Positions 1-8,700 of a stretch of DNA of 17,540 nt are shown here, piece by piece; the first letter of the stretch is position 1, and each line of letters opens with the position of its first letter. A model generated the notes under the pieces. That model made no database searches, was not told the origin of the DNA, and was given only the letters and a program-made list of their open reading frames with translations. The DNA lies in contig HF992603.1 of NCBI GenBank assembly GCA_000436695.1, positions 1 through 17,540 on the forward strand, read 5' to 3'. A program made the position numbers and the translations under genes. This DNA is from Prevotella sp. CAG:1185. Its GTDB lineage: Bacteria; Bacteroidota; Bacteroidia; Bacteroidales; Bacteroidaceae.

Positions 1-26
1 AATGTTTAGTTTTTTTGAGTGACGAA

Positions 27-315
27 GTCAGGACAATGTATGTGTTAAATAATATTACTATGCCGTTTACGGGGCAAAAGTGTCATGTTTTTTACTTAAA
101 AGTGATGCTTTTTTGCTTCAAAACCGGTGCTTTTAGCATGGCAAAACCATTGTTTTTGTATGTTTTATGTGTGCATATTGTGAACAATAGTTAATAGAAT
201 GGTGGATTTTATTGTTTCCGTTTAACTTATATTATATGTTGGCTTTCTGTAATGAAAAAATATAATGTCCTGATTTTTTACCGCCTTCAACGCCTGTTCT
301 TATTCTTGTCCTGAC
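27..315. repeat. TTGTCCTGAC inverted repeats
   Basis: GTCAGGACAA at 27-36 is exactly the reverse complement of TTGTCCTGAC at 306-315, and a shorter copy, AATGTCCTGA, is at 264-273. The similarity does not extend far enough to call terminal inverted repeats of an element. They could be operator half-sites for whatever lies to the left of the window, or chance. Confidence 0.25.
63..163. repeat. Degenerate ~22-bp repeat array (copy 1)
   Basis: AAAA blocks begin at 76, 98, 120 and 143, and T runs at 88, 109, 131 and 152, giving four units of 22, 22 and 23 bp (for example AAAAGTGATGCTTTTTTGCTTC would be one unit, at 98-119). It is preceded by CCGTTTACG (63-71), and CAAAAGTG (75-82) is in the first unit; both words also occur in the array at 9492-9571. 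It lies about 550 nt downstream of the GH10 stop. Function unknown; the phasing at two helical turns could reflect bent DNA, a protein-binding array or a lineage-specific intergenic repeat. Confidence 0.45.
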
Positions 316-644
316 GTCATGATCTATCCATGTTTTGCCTTGTGTTGCTTTGATTGTTGCAGGCTTCTTACCCGCGAATCATGATGAACGGCCGAGTGAT
401 GGCGGGCATTGTTAAGAATGGCAGGTGGTGTGATGCTGTCGCAAGGCAAAAAGACTGTGCCGTGTCATGATGTGGCGACGTGGCCGGCAGAATGAAGACT
501 GGTGGCAGATAGGGCGTAGTGCGCCTGATGCGAGCCTGATTTAGCCCTTTCTCTTGTCTATGGCAAATGGTCATACGGGCATGATGCCGGCTTGCAGAAA
601 GCCTAAGGCGGTATATTTTTGCCCGATTGGAGGCAGTGTATATA

Positions 645-685
645 AAAATAATAAGGTGCACGGCCGATAGCCTATGCACCTTATT
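645..685 (-). terminator. Intrinsic terminator of the SusC-SusD-SGBP-GH10 operon
   Basis: A perfect 11-bp stem, AATAAGGTGCA (650-660) with TGCACCTTATT (675-685), and a 14-nt loop containing a further GGC/GCC pairing. On the minus strand the stem is followed by a T-rich run (ATTTTTATA). It begins 28 nt after the GH10 stop codon, marking the end of the operon. Confidence 0.75.
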
Positions 686-713
686 GATAAGATAAATCGC
701 TGTATCAGAATTA

Positions 714-2525
714 TTATTTTCCGTTCATCCACATGTCTCCTGTGAAGTCTTCGCTTATGTCCTTGCCTGCTATACCGTCGCATACACCTTTGTAGGCAGT
801 CTTGCGGGCATAGTTCTTGTCAAAGATGTTTGGCGCGTCGTCAGGATACCAGTAAGTGTGCTCGTCGGCAGCATCAGAGAGAGTCCACAGTGTTATTCCG
901 CCCTGCTGTGCCTCAGGTATGTTTGCCTTGTATGATTCGATGATCATCTGATATACGTCCGACTGTGTCTGCAGGTCGTCGGCTGTAGGCGATGTCGTGC
1001 CGATTCTTACGTCGAGCTCGCTTATCCTTATCAGTTTGCCTGTAGCAGCAAGCGTCTGGAACATTGCGTCAATCTGCTCCTTGGTTATCGACTTGCCGTC
1101 TACGTGCATCTGTGTGCCGATACCGTCAACCTTTACGCTTCCGTTCTCATCTATGTATTTTACAAAGTTGATAAGTTCTGCCAATTTTGCCGGACTTGTT
1201 TCAAGGTTGTAGTCGTTTACGTAAAGTTTGGCATTGGGGGCATATTTGCGTGCATATTCAAATGCCTTTGTTGCATATTCTTTTCCAATGTAATAGCCCC
1301 AGTAGAAATGGTCTGATGCCCAATTGAGGTTAAATCCGCTTATCGGGTCTTCAACAGGTTCACTGTCACCATCGCTAAAGTTGCCGTTTATGCCGCGCCA
1401 TTTAGGTGTTCCGTCGGTTATAGGTTCGTTTATAACATCCCATCCGCTTACTCTATTGCCCAAGTGTTCAGCCATGCCTTTAATCCAACTTTCCATAGCG
1501 CCAAGCAAGGCTTCTTTCTTTTCTTCGGCTGTTTTAAACTTGTAGGTTACAGATGATGCTTTTGCCGGTCCGTGTTTTACTGTAGCTGCTTCTCCAATCT
1601 CTTCACCAAACTCAACGTCATCAATGTAGTATGTACCAGCCACTTTGCCGAAGTTTATAAGCACTCGGTTCATGTTGTCTTTTGAACAAGTATAGTCGTA
1701 TTCACAAGTAGTCCATTCTGTGCCTACACTGAATGAGTAATAGCCTTCGCCAGAATAGTCGCTGCTGTTCTGTACGGCAAACTGCAGTGTACCGGCAGGA
1801 GTGCTGGCTTTTGCCTTAAATCTGATGACGTATTTTTTACCGGCAACTAGTGGGTCGGTAAGGTCGTAGGCTAATTGTGCCGAATAGTCGTCAGCATCAG
1901 ACGGATTAACCATAACAAGACCATAAGTTCCATCGTATCCGGCTCCAGCCTTGACTTCTGTAGTAGAACTGTTTCCCCAACTGCTCCAATGATCTTTTGT
2001 GCCGCTTTCAAAGTCGCCGTTTTGTATAACGTTGGCGATGTCACTTCCCGGAGTTACTTCAACTGTCGGGGCAATGAGCGATTTCAGATATGTCTGGTTC
2101 TGCTGAGTGTGCCATATAAAGTTGTGGCCGTATATGTCAATGTCTGAAGGCACCTTTGCCAGGAATGCGTCAATCGTGGTGAACTTAAGGCTACCGTCGT
2201 TCTGAACAACTGAGCCGTGCTTCATGGCGTTGCCTGTAACAAACTGTTGGAAGTTGTCGTTACATCTGTTCACATAGGCCGTGTCGTCAGAGATATATTT
2301 GTCTGCTCCGAGTCCCAGGCCGAGCTTTACGTTAGGCATATACTGTGCCATGTATGCCTTGATGTTGTCGTAGTTGGCAATTTTCTCCTGGAGTGAGAGT
2401 GGAATCTCGTCTGATACAACCGGATAATGTCCGTCCGGCGTGTGCCAGTCCATCTTCTCGTCGTAGCATCCTGTGAGGAGTAACGGGGCTGCCAGCACCG
2501 GTATGATTATTTTATTCAGTTTCAT
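714..2525 (-). CDS. GH10 endo-beta-1,4-xylanase lipoprotein with an internal CBM4/9-like module
   Basis: Retaining endo-xylanase that cleaves the xylan backbone, probably at the cell surface. 603 residues; lipobox LLTGC with acylated Cys20, followed by the acidic YDEK. The catalytic barrel begins at about 42 and shows the conserved HNFIWHTQ (about 134-141). It is then interrupted at about 155-315 by a carbohydrate-binding module of CBM4/9 type, starting NVIQNGDFESG and ending GTYYIDDVEFGEE. The barrel resumes near 330. The acid/base is Glu367 (GWDVINEPI), the nucleophile Glu503 (IRISELDVRI), and the subsite residues in TQMHV (about 471-475) and TLWTLSD (about 545-551) are present. CBM insertion at this loop is known from Prevotella Xyn10C-type and Bacteroides PUL xylanases. 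It is the last gene of the SusC operon, 78 nt after the SGBP stop, and a terminator follows 28 nt downstream. The start is preceded by an A-rich leader and no clear Shine-Dalgarno site. Confidence 0.97.
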   Translation of the reverse strand: MKLNKIIIPVLAAPLLLTGCYDEKMDWHTPDGHYPVVSDEIPLSLQEKIANYDNIKAYMAQYMPNVKLGLGLGADKYISDDTAYVNRCNDNFQQFVTGNAMKHGSVVQNDGSLKFTTIDAFLAKVPSDIDIYGHNFIWHTQQNQTYLKSLIAPTVEVTPGSDIANVIQNGDFESGTKDHWSSWGNSSTTEVKAGAGYDGTYGLVMVNPSDADDYSAQLAYDLTDPLVAGKKYVIRFKAKASTPAGTLQFAVQNSSDYSGEGYYSFSVGTEWTTCEYDYTCSKDNMNRVLINFGKVAGTYYIDDVEFGEEIGEAATVKHGPAKASSVTYKFKTAEEKKEALLGAMESWIKGMAEHLGNRVSGWDVINEPITDGTPKWRGINGNFSDGDSEPVEDPISGFNLNWASDHFYWGYYIGKEYATKAFEYARKYAPNAKLYVNDYNLETSPAKLAELINFVKYIDENGSVKVDGIGTQMHVDGKSITKEQIDAMFQTLAATGKLIRISELDVRIGTTSPTADDLQTQSDVYQMIIESYKANIPEAQQGGITLWTLSDAADEHTYWYPDDAPNIFDKNYARKTAYKGVCDGIAGKDISEDFTGDMWMNGK

Positions 2526-2559
2526 GATATTACTTTTTTATTGTTTTGTTTTTTTTATT

Positions 2560-2591
2560 CTGCTCCGGTGTGTTTGTTCGCACCGGAGCAG
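2560..2591 (-). promoter_or_regulatory. Intercistronic GC-rich hairpin between SGBP and GH10 genes
   Basis: A perfect 11-bp stem, CTGCTCCGGTG (2560-2570) with CACCGGAGCAG (2581-2591), and a 10-nt loop. In the mRNA it is followed by an A-rich tract and not by U, so it does not look like an intrinsic terminator. It may block 3' exonucleases or mark a processing site that sets GH10 levels relative to the upstream SusC/SusD/SGBP message. It lies 34 nt before the GH10 start codon, in a 78-nt gap, the longest spacing in the operon. Confidence 0.55.
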
Positions 2592-2603
2592 GCGGTGTAT
2601 TGT

Positions 2604-3998
2604 TTATTCTTCTTCGTCGGGGAAGTCTGATATTACTTCGCTCTTGCAGGGCACTACACGCCAGTTGTCGATGTAGATGTGCTGCTTGAAGATTGTGGCT
2701 GTTACGCTAAGACCGTCGAACATGAAGTCGGTGTTGACAAAGCCCATTCCGAAGTTGCGGTATGTGGCTGCGTTGCGGTCTTCAACAACTTCTCTGAATG
2801 TGGGCGACTTGCCTTCTTCAATCTCGCTTGCATATTTCTTGAACTCGCTGAACGGTATTGTAACAGTCTGCCATCCGGCTGTCTTGAACGGAATGGCCTT
2901 GCCGTCCTGTATCCAAGGGCAGTAGAAGGCTGTCTGCTTGCCGTCGGCATCATCGTCAGAACCTATACCGCCGAAGTTGAAGTTGTTCATGAGGCAGAGC
3001 TGTATGTGGCCTGTGCCTACCCATGCTTCAGGAACGTAGATGTCAAACTGGAAGGCAACGTCGGTGAGCAGTGTTGTATCGGGTATTACAGAGTACATGC
3101 GGCTCCAGTCGTCCATCGGGTCGTCGTTGCCGGCTGTCCAGCATTCTGTTGCGCGGCTCTTGCCGGCTGCGATGCCGTTGCTCAGCAGACGTGAGGGCAC
3201 AAAATCAATCACCTTGCCGCGGCCGCTGTTGAGCGGGTCGTCAACTACATCTTCGCTTCCGAGCATGCTGCCTGTCTCGCTCCAGCTCCAGAAGCCCTGG
3301 CTGCCTTCGCCGTCGAAGTTGAGCACCATACACTTGTCGTTGTTGAAGTATTCTGCCGACTTGGCTGTTCCGTTGGCACACTCTATTGTTATGGCGCCGT
3401 AGCCCTGAATGCTGTGAGGCATTACGAACGAGAACCATTCGCCGTCTTCATCTTCAGGAGCATTGGTTATTGCGTTTCCTGTTATCTCTGTTCCGTCGGG
3501 CAGTGTAACCTTTGAAGTCTCTTGAAGGTTGGCTCCGTACACTGTAACCGTCTCGCCTGGCATAGGCAGCGTGTTGTCGATGCTGGTTATCGAGGGAGAT
3601 GCGGCGCGTATTGTGAAGGTATAGACATATTCAGTGCCTCTCTTCACGAAGCGTATCGTGTTGCGCACGCTGTCTGGAGCGTCTGATACGGGAGTGTCTG
3701 TGTCGATGCTCAGTATCAGGTTGTTGTCTGTAACGTAGGCATTGTTGAAGTAAGTGTCAAAGCCGTTGATGTATACCTTCTGCATGCCTCTGAATCCAGA
3801 ACCTGATATGCGTATGGTCTGGCCAAGGCGGGCAAATTCTACGGGGCGGTCTTTTACCGTGGCTTCGGCATCTTCAAGATATACTTGCAGCACGCTTATA
3901 GGTGCGCTGTCTATCGCATCGTCGTCATCGTTGCATGATACCAGTCCGGCTGTAACGAATGCGAGGCATAAAAGCCATATATTTTTAAACATTTTCAT
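2604..3998 (-). CDS. Surface glycan-binding lipoprotein (SGBP/SusE-position) with IPT/TIG-like domains
   Basis: Probably a cell-surface polysaccharide-binding protein that holds xylan next to the GH10 enzyme and the SusCD transporter. 464 residues; signal peptide with lipobox LVSC, acylated Cys22, followed by NDDDD, a strong acidic surface-export signal. Two immunoglobulin-like IPT/TIG domains follow, at about 34-131 (LGQTIRISGSGF) and about 134-220 (PGETVTVYGANL). The C-terminal region from about 222 to 452 is a beta-rich module starting MVLNFDG, with many tryptophans (for example WSWSE near 237-241, PWIQDG near 361-366, DNWRVV near 444-449) that could stack on sugars. This layout matches SGBP-B-type proteins of other xylan and xyloglucan PULs. 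No catalytic motif is visible. The gene lies between susD and the GH10 gene. The ATG at 3998 is used; a second in-frame ATG at 3992 is possible and would not change the mature protein. Confidence 0.9.
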   Translation of the reverse strand: MKMFKNIWLLCLAFVTAGLVSCNDDDDAIDSAPISVLQVYLEDAEATVKDRPVEFARLGQTIRISGSGFRGMQKVYINGFDTYFNNAYVTDNNLILSIDTDTPVSDAPDSVRNTIRFVKRGTEYVYTFTIRAASPSITSIDNTLPMPGETVTVYGANLQETSKVTLPDGTEITGNAITNAPEDEDGEWFSFVMPHSIQGYGAITIECANGTAKSAEYFNNDKCMVLNFDGEGSQGFWSWSETGSMLGSEDVVDDPLNSGRGKVIDFVPSRLLSNGIAAGKSRATECWTAGNDDPMDDWSRMYSVIPDTTLLTDVAFQFDIYVPEAWVGTGHIQLCLMNNFNFGGIGSDDDADGKQTAFYCPWIQDGKAIPFKTAGWQTVTIPFSEFKKYASEIEEGKSPTFREVVEDRNAATYRNFGMGFVNTDFMFDGLSVTATIFKQHIYIDNWRVVPCKSEVISDFPDEEE

Positions 3999-4035
3999 AA
4001 TGAAATTCCGTTTTTATTTTGTTTTGCTGATAATT

Positions 4036-5748
4036 TTAGTTGAACAGGCTTTCTTCTGAAACCTCACGCTCTCCGAACTCATAAGGAACGGTCTGTATGT
4101 TGCCGTTGGCGTCGCTCTTGAGATACGGGTTGCGGTTCTGGTCGGTGTCAGAGTAGGGCAGCAGCAGGTTCTTCTCTGTTGCTGTTGCAACACCCTTGCC
4201 CGGAGCTACATAGTCTTCGCTGAGCTTGTATTCATGAGTAGAACTGTCGTAATAAGATGCGTTGCGGTTCTGGTTGTTCACGTAGTTTACAACCTCCTGC
4301 TGCTTGTAGTATGCACGTCTTACGAGGTCGTACCAGTACTGTCCTTCAAAGGCCAGCTCCATGCGGCGCTCGTGGCGCAGGTCTTCATATGTGAGTGAAG
4401 TCTTGGCGTTGAGTCCGGCACGCTTGCGCACTTCGTTGAAGTAATAGAGCGCTGTTGCGTCTGTTGTAGATGCGTTGTTGCCCAGAATAGCTTCGGCAAG
4501 GTTGAGGTATACCTCAGCCAGGCGCAGCATGTGGGTGTTGATGCCTGAGCTCTGCTTGTAGCTTATGCCGTTGTCGTCGTGTGTGCCTACAACATACTTC
4601 TTGATGTTTGCACCCTGAGAACCTGCATTCTCGGTTACTCCGTAGGTGTAGCCGCCGCCCTTTGTGTACATGTCGGGATAATATTCGCCATACCATGCAA
4701 CGCTCTCATGCTTGCGCAGGTCGTTGTTCTCATATTCGGTGAAGAGGTCGTAAGAAGCGTATGTGGCACCTCCCCAGTTGGTTCCGTCTGTAACCATTGT
4801 TGACCATCCGAAGTAAGCGGTGATTGTCTGGTTGCATCCCCATCCGATAGCGTCGGTTGAGCCTTGGTTCCACTGCAGCTGGAACATATCTTCCTGGCAG
4901 TTGTTGTTCTCAATCTTGAACAAGTCGCCGTAGTTTGTCATCAGCTTGAAGTCAGACTCGTTGATAACCTTCATTGCGGCTTTGCGCGCAAGTTCAAGAT
5001 AATAGGTGTTGCGGGTTCCGCGGTTGAAGTCGGTAGCCACGTTGTTGCCGTCATACTGTCCTTCGGTTGTCAGACCGGCCATTGACAGATATACTCTTGA
5101 CAGCATGCCGTATGCGCTGTATTTGTTGATACGTCCGCTCTCAGGAGATGTTGCGGGCAGGTAGGCAGCAGCATATTCGAGGTCGCGTATTGCAAACTCC
5201 ATAACGTCAGCTCTCGGGTTTGCCGGCACAACATAGTTGTTTACGAGGTCGCTTGTCTTGGTGTATATTATGGCATTTCCCCAAAGAGATGCGATATACC
5301 AGTAGGCCACGCCTCTCATGAATCTTGCCTCAGCTACGCCTCTTGTCTTGGCTTCCTCGCTTACAGCAGAGGTAGAGTAGGTGAGGATGTTGTTTATTGT
5401 GTTGTTTGACTGTGCAACTACAGAGTAAAGAGAGCCCCATGCGTCAGACAATCCCGGGCTTAACGATGTCTCGTTGAAGTTGGTGTACGGGTAGATATAG
5501 TCTGAATACTGAGCCGTAAGGTTGTTGGCACGTCCGTCGCCCATGCCGTAGTAGGCCTTGTCGTTGAAGCTCTGCCATACATAGTTGTAAAGCGGATACA
5601 TGGCCTTGTCGATAGCTTCGTCGCTGTCGAAGAATGTTTCCTGGTTAGGGCTCGTCGTATTTTTCTGGTCAAGGAAGTCGTCGCTGCATGATGTCAGTGC
5701 TATTCCGGCTGTCAGGAGCGAGCCTACTAAGAATATTTTTGTTTTCAT
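4036..5748 (-). CDS. SusD-like outer-membrane glycan-binding lipoprotein (RagB/SusD family)
   Basis: Surface lipoprotein that caps the SusC barrel and captures oligosaccharides. The start at 5748 (MKTKIFLVGSLL) is preferred over an in-frame start at 5790 because it puts the signal peptide at the N-terminus; it gives 570 residues, normal for the family. The lipobox is LTSC with acylated Cys21, followed by SDDFLDQ, an acidic stretch of the kind that directs Bacteroidota lipoproteins to the cell surface. SusD/RagB landmarks include KYSAYGMLSRVYL (about 209-221, the TPR region), MLRLAEVYLNLAEAIL (about 407-422) and LRHERRMELAFEGQYWYDLVRR near 457-478 (the conserved C-terminal SusD helix). An A/G-rich AAGAAAGAAA lies directly before the ATG. 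It sits between susC (51-nt gap) and the SGBP gene (37-nt gap). Aromatic residues are abundant, but I cannot assign binding residues. Confidence 0.96.
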   Translation of the reverse strand: MKTKIFLVGSLLTAGIALTSCSDDFLDQKNTTSPNQETFFDSDEAIDKAMYPLYNYVWQSFNDKAYYGMGDGRANNLTAQYSDYIYPYTNFNETSLSPGLSDAWGSLYSVVAQSNNTINNILTYSTSAVSEEAKTRGVAEARFMRGVAYWYIASLWGNAIIYTKTSDLVNNYVVPANPRADVMEFAIRDLEYAAAYLPATSPESGRINKYSAYGMLSRVYLSMAGLTTEGQYDGNNVATDFNRGTRNTYYLELARKAAMKVINESDFKLMTNYGDLFKIENNNCQEDMFQLQWNQGSTDAIGWGCNQTITAYFGWSTMVTDGTNWGGATYASYDLFTEYENNDLRKHESVAWYGEYYPDMYTKGGGYTYGVTENAGSQGANIKKYVVGTHDDNGISYKQSSGINTHMLRLAEVYLNLAEAILGNNASTTDATALYYFNEVRKRAGLNAKTSLTYEDLRHERRMELAFEGQYWYDLVRRAYYKQQEVVNYVNNQNRNASYYDSSTHEYKLSEDYVAPGKGVATATEKNLLLPYSDTDQNRNPYLKSDANGNIQTVPYEFGEREVSEESLFN

Positions 5749-5799
5749 TTTCTTTCTTGTTAAAATTGTTACTTTCTTTCGCAAATACATTTGTGATTA

Positions 5800-8700
5800 T
5801 CAGAATGAGATGTTCAGACCGAAGGTGTAGATGCGCGGTGAAGGATAGCGGCCGTAGTCGAGGCCGGTCAGAAGTGCATCGCCGTACATTGATCCTACTT
5901 CAGGGTCGTAGCCGCTGTAGTTGGTCCATGTGTAAACATTCTGCAGGTTCATGTATACCTTGACATTTTCGAGCTTGAGCTTTCTTACGAATGACTTCGG
6001 AAGCGTGTAGCCCAGCGAAATGTTCTGCAGACGAATGTAAGAGCCGTCCTCAACATAGAGGTCGCTTACACGGTTGTTGGCATTTGTTGTCGATGCGCTC
6101 AGACGCGGTAGGCGTGAGCTCGGGTTGGTTACGTAGAGGTTGCGGAAGTCGTCGTCGGGCAGGTTGGGGTCGATGACGCCAATCTGTGCGTAGTCGGCTG
6201 CGCTCTTCAGCAGGTTGCTGTTTACTCTTACGTCCTCGATGTTGCGGCGTGTATAGTTCAGAATGTCGTTGCCGTAGCTGCCGCTAAAGAATATGGTGAG
6301 GTCGAAGCCTTTGTAAGAGAATGTGTTGCCGATACCGTAAGTGAAGTCAGGCTGCGGGTCGCCGATGAACGTACAGTCGCTGTTGTTTATCACGCCGTCG
6401 CCGTTGATGTCTTCAAATATATAGTCGCCAATCCATGTCTTGTCTTCTCCGATAGAGCTTCCTTCGGGCAGTGCCACCGGCTTGACGTTGCCGTCCTTGT
6501 CTTTGTAGTAGAAGTCTTCTGCCTTCTCGAAGCGTCCGATAACCTTGTAGCCCCAGAACTGTCCTACAGGCTTGCCTTCAACAGTTCTTGTAACAGTGTT
6601 GTTCTCGCTTCCTGTCATGAATGTCTTGTCGATGGTTGCACTTTCTGTGTCGAGCTTGAGCACCTTGTTGCGGTTGAGTGAGAACACGAAGTTGCTGCGC
6701 CACTGGAATCCGCCTTTGTCAATGTTTACAGTGTTCAATGTCATTTCGATACCGGTGTTGCGCAGAGAACCTACGTTCTTCCATGGGTTAGAAGCTGCGC
6801 CCTGTCCGTATGATCCGAGGTACTCAGGCAGAGGAATCTGCAGCAGCAGGTCCTTGGTCTTCTTGTAGTACCAGTCGAAGATAAACTCGATGCGGTTGTC
6901 AAAGAGGTTGAGGTCGAGTCCTACGTTGTATGATGTTGTAGTCTCCCATTTCAGGTCTGGGTTAGCTGTGTTGGCTGTAAGCACACCAGTTCCCCATGGC
7001 GTGGTCTTTGAAGACAGCAGAGCCATGTAAGCCCAGTCTGATACGTTCTGGTTACCTGTAGAACCCCATCCGAGGCGGAGTTTGAGGTTGTTGATAACGT
7101 CGCTTGTGCCGGCCATGAACTTCTCGTTAGAAACTCGCCATGCAAGTGCTGCTGACGGGAACCATCCCCAGCGGTTGTTCTTTGCGAAGTGAGAACTACC
7201 GTCGCGACGCAGTGTCGCTGTGATGAGGTAGCGGTCGTCGTATGAATAGAATGCACGTCCGAAGTAAGAGAACAGAGAGTTGTCGTTCTGTGTACCTGTA
7301 CCTGTTGAGGCTGTTATGTCACCTGCCGACGGGTCGTGGGCGCTGTTTGTCAGGAAGCCTGTAGCCGTGCTCACCTGTGTCTCCCAGTGAGAGTTGCTCA
7401 TTTCCTGACCGAGCATAACGTTGATGCTGTGAACCTTGTTGAAGGTGTTCTGATAAGTAAGGATGTTTCTCCATGACCAGTATTTGGTGTCAGTCTTTGT
7501 CCATTTACCGGTACGTGTAGAGTTTGTCAGGGCACCGAACTCATAGTCGGGCTCATAATAATAGAACTTGTTGAGATTATAGTCTGTTGAAAGCTCTGTC
7601 TTGAAAGTGAGGCCCTTCATCAGGGTTGCCTCGAGGCTTCCGTTTATACGGAAATTCATCTTCTTGTTGTAGTTCTCTCTGATAGATGCTATGGCCACGG
7701 CATTTACAGGCATGTAAACGTCGTCCGGACCGTCGAAGCTTCCGTCAGGGCTGGTAACTGCTACTGAAGGCTGCTGGAGCAGGGCATTCATGATGACGTT
7801 GTTGTCGGCACCTACTTCCTGCTTTGAGTCAGTCAGTGAGAAGCTCAGGCTGGCTTTGAGCCATTTCTTCACCTGTGCGTCAGTGTTGCCGCGCAGAGTA
7901 AGACGCTTGAAGCCTGAACCTATGGCTATACCGTCCTGGTTCATGTATCCTCCGCTTATTGCGTATGTCGCGTTCTGTGTTCCACCCGTAACAGATATGT
8001 TGTGGCTTGTCGTCAGAGCGTTGCGGAACAGGGCGTCCTGCCAGTCGGTTCCTTCGCCAAGAGCGTCGGGATTTACGAATGCGTCGTTATATTCAACGAT
8101 GCCCTCTTCGGCGCGTGCGTTGTGGTGTATGGCATACTCACGCAGGTTCATCATGTCGAGCTTCTTTGCCATTTCCTGCCAGCCGATGTATCCGTCGTAG
8201 GTTATAGTGGCTTCGCCAGATTTACCTCTCTTTGTGGTAATCATGATGACACCGTTAGACGCTCTTGCACCATAGATGGCTGTTGCCGAGGCATCCTTGA
8301 GCACGTCCATTGACACGATGTCGCTCGGGTTGATGCTGGCAAGCGGGTTGTTACTTGACAAGGGGTCGTTGCTGTCTGCTCCCTGTGCGTCAACCACAAC
8401 ACCGTCGATGACGAATATAGGCTGGTTGGTCGCATTAAGAGAGTTGACACCACGTATGCGGATACTTGTGTTGGCACCAGGAGTACCTGAGTTTGCCTGA
8501 ATCTGCACACCTGCAGCACGTCCCTGCAGCACCTGGTCGATACTTGTAGACACGGTCTGCTCTATGGCTTTGTCGTTGATTGACACCATTGAACCTGTTA
8601 CGTCTGATCTCTTCATCGTTCCGTAACCGATGGCCACAACCTCGTCAAGCATCTTTGAGTCTGGTTCGAGCTTTACGTTTACTTCTTTCTGATTTGTAAC

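Larger units (their letters stand above)
1..644. other. Intergenic region downstream of GH10 without a convincing gene
   Basis: Bases 1-360 are AT-rich and hold the repeat array and the TGTCCTGA words noted separately. Bases 361-640 are richer in GC, but open frames there (up to about 100 codons on the minus strand) lack recognisable protein features, signal sequences or plausible starts. The GC-rich part could be a decayed remnant or an untranslated region. I see no tRNA, rRNA or CRISPR structure. Confidence 0.5.

Noticed and set aside
63..163. CRISPR array
   Set aside because: Units are degenerate, about 22 bp, with no unique spacers between conserved repeats and no cas genes.
368..679. 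103-codon minus-strand open frame downstream of GH10
   Set aside because: The sequence is rich in His, Arg and Thr with no family resemblance, and it begins inside the GH10 terminator hairpin.
2679..3194. 171-codon plus-strand open frame antisense to the SGBP gene
   Set aside because: Its product has no recognisable features and it lies wholly opposite a well-supported gene, so it is a shadow frame.
5749..5790. Longer SusD start at 5790 (14 extra residues)
   Set aside because: The lipoprotein signal peptide begins cleanly at 5748 with a preceding A/G-rich stretch.
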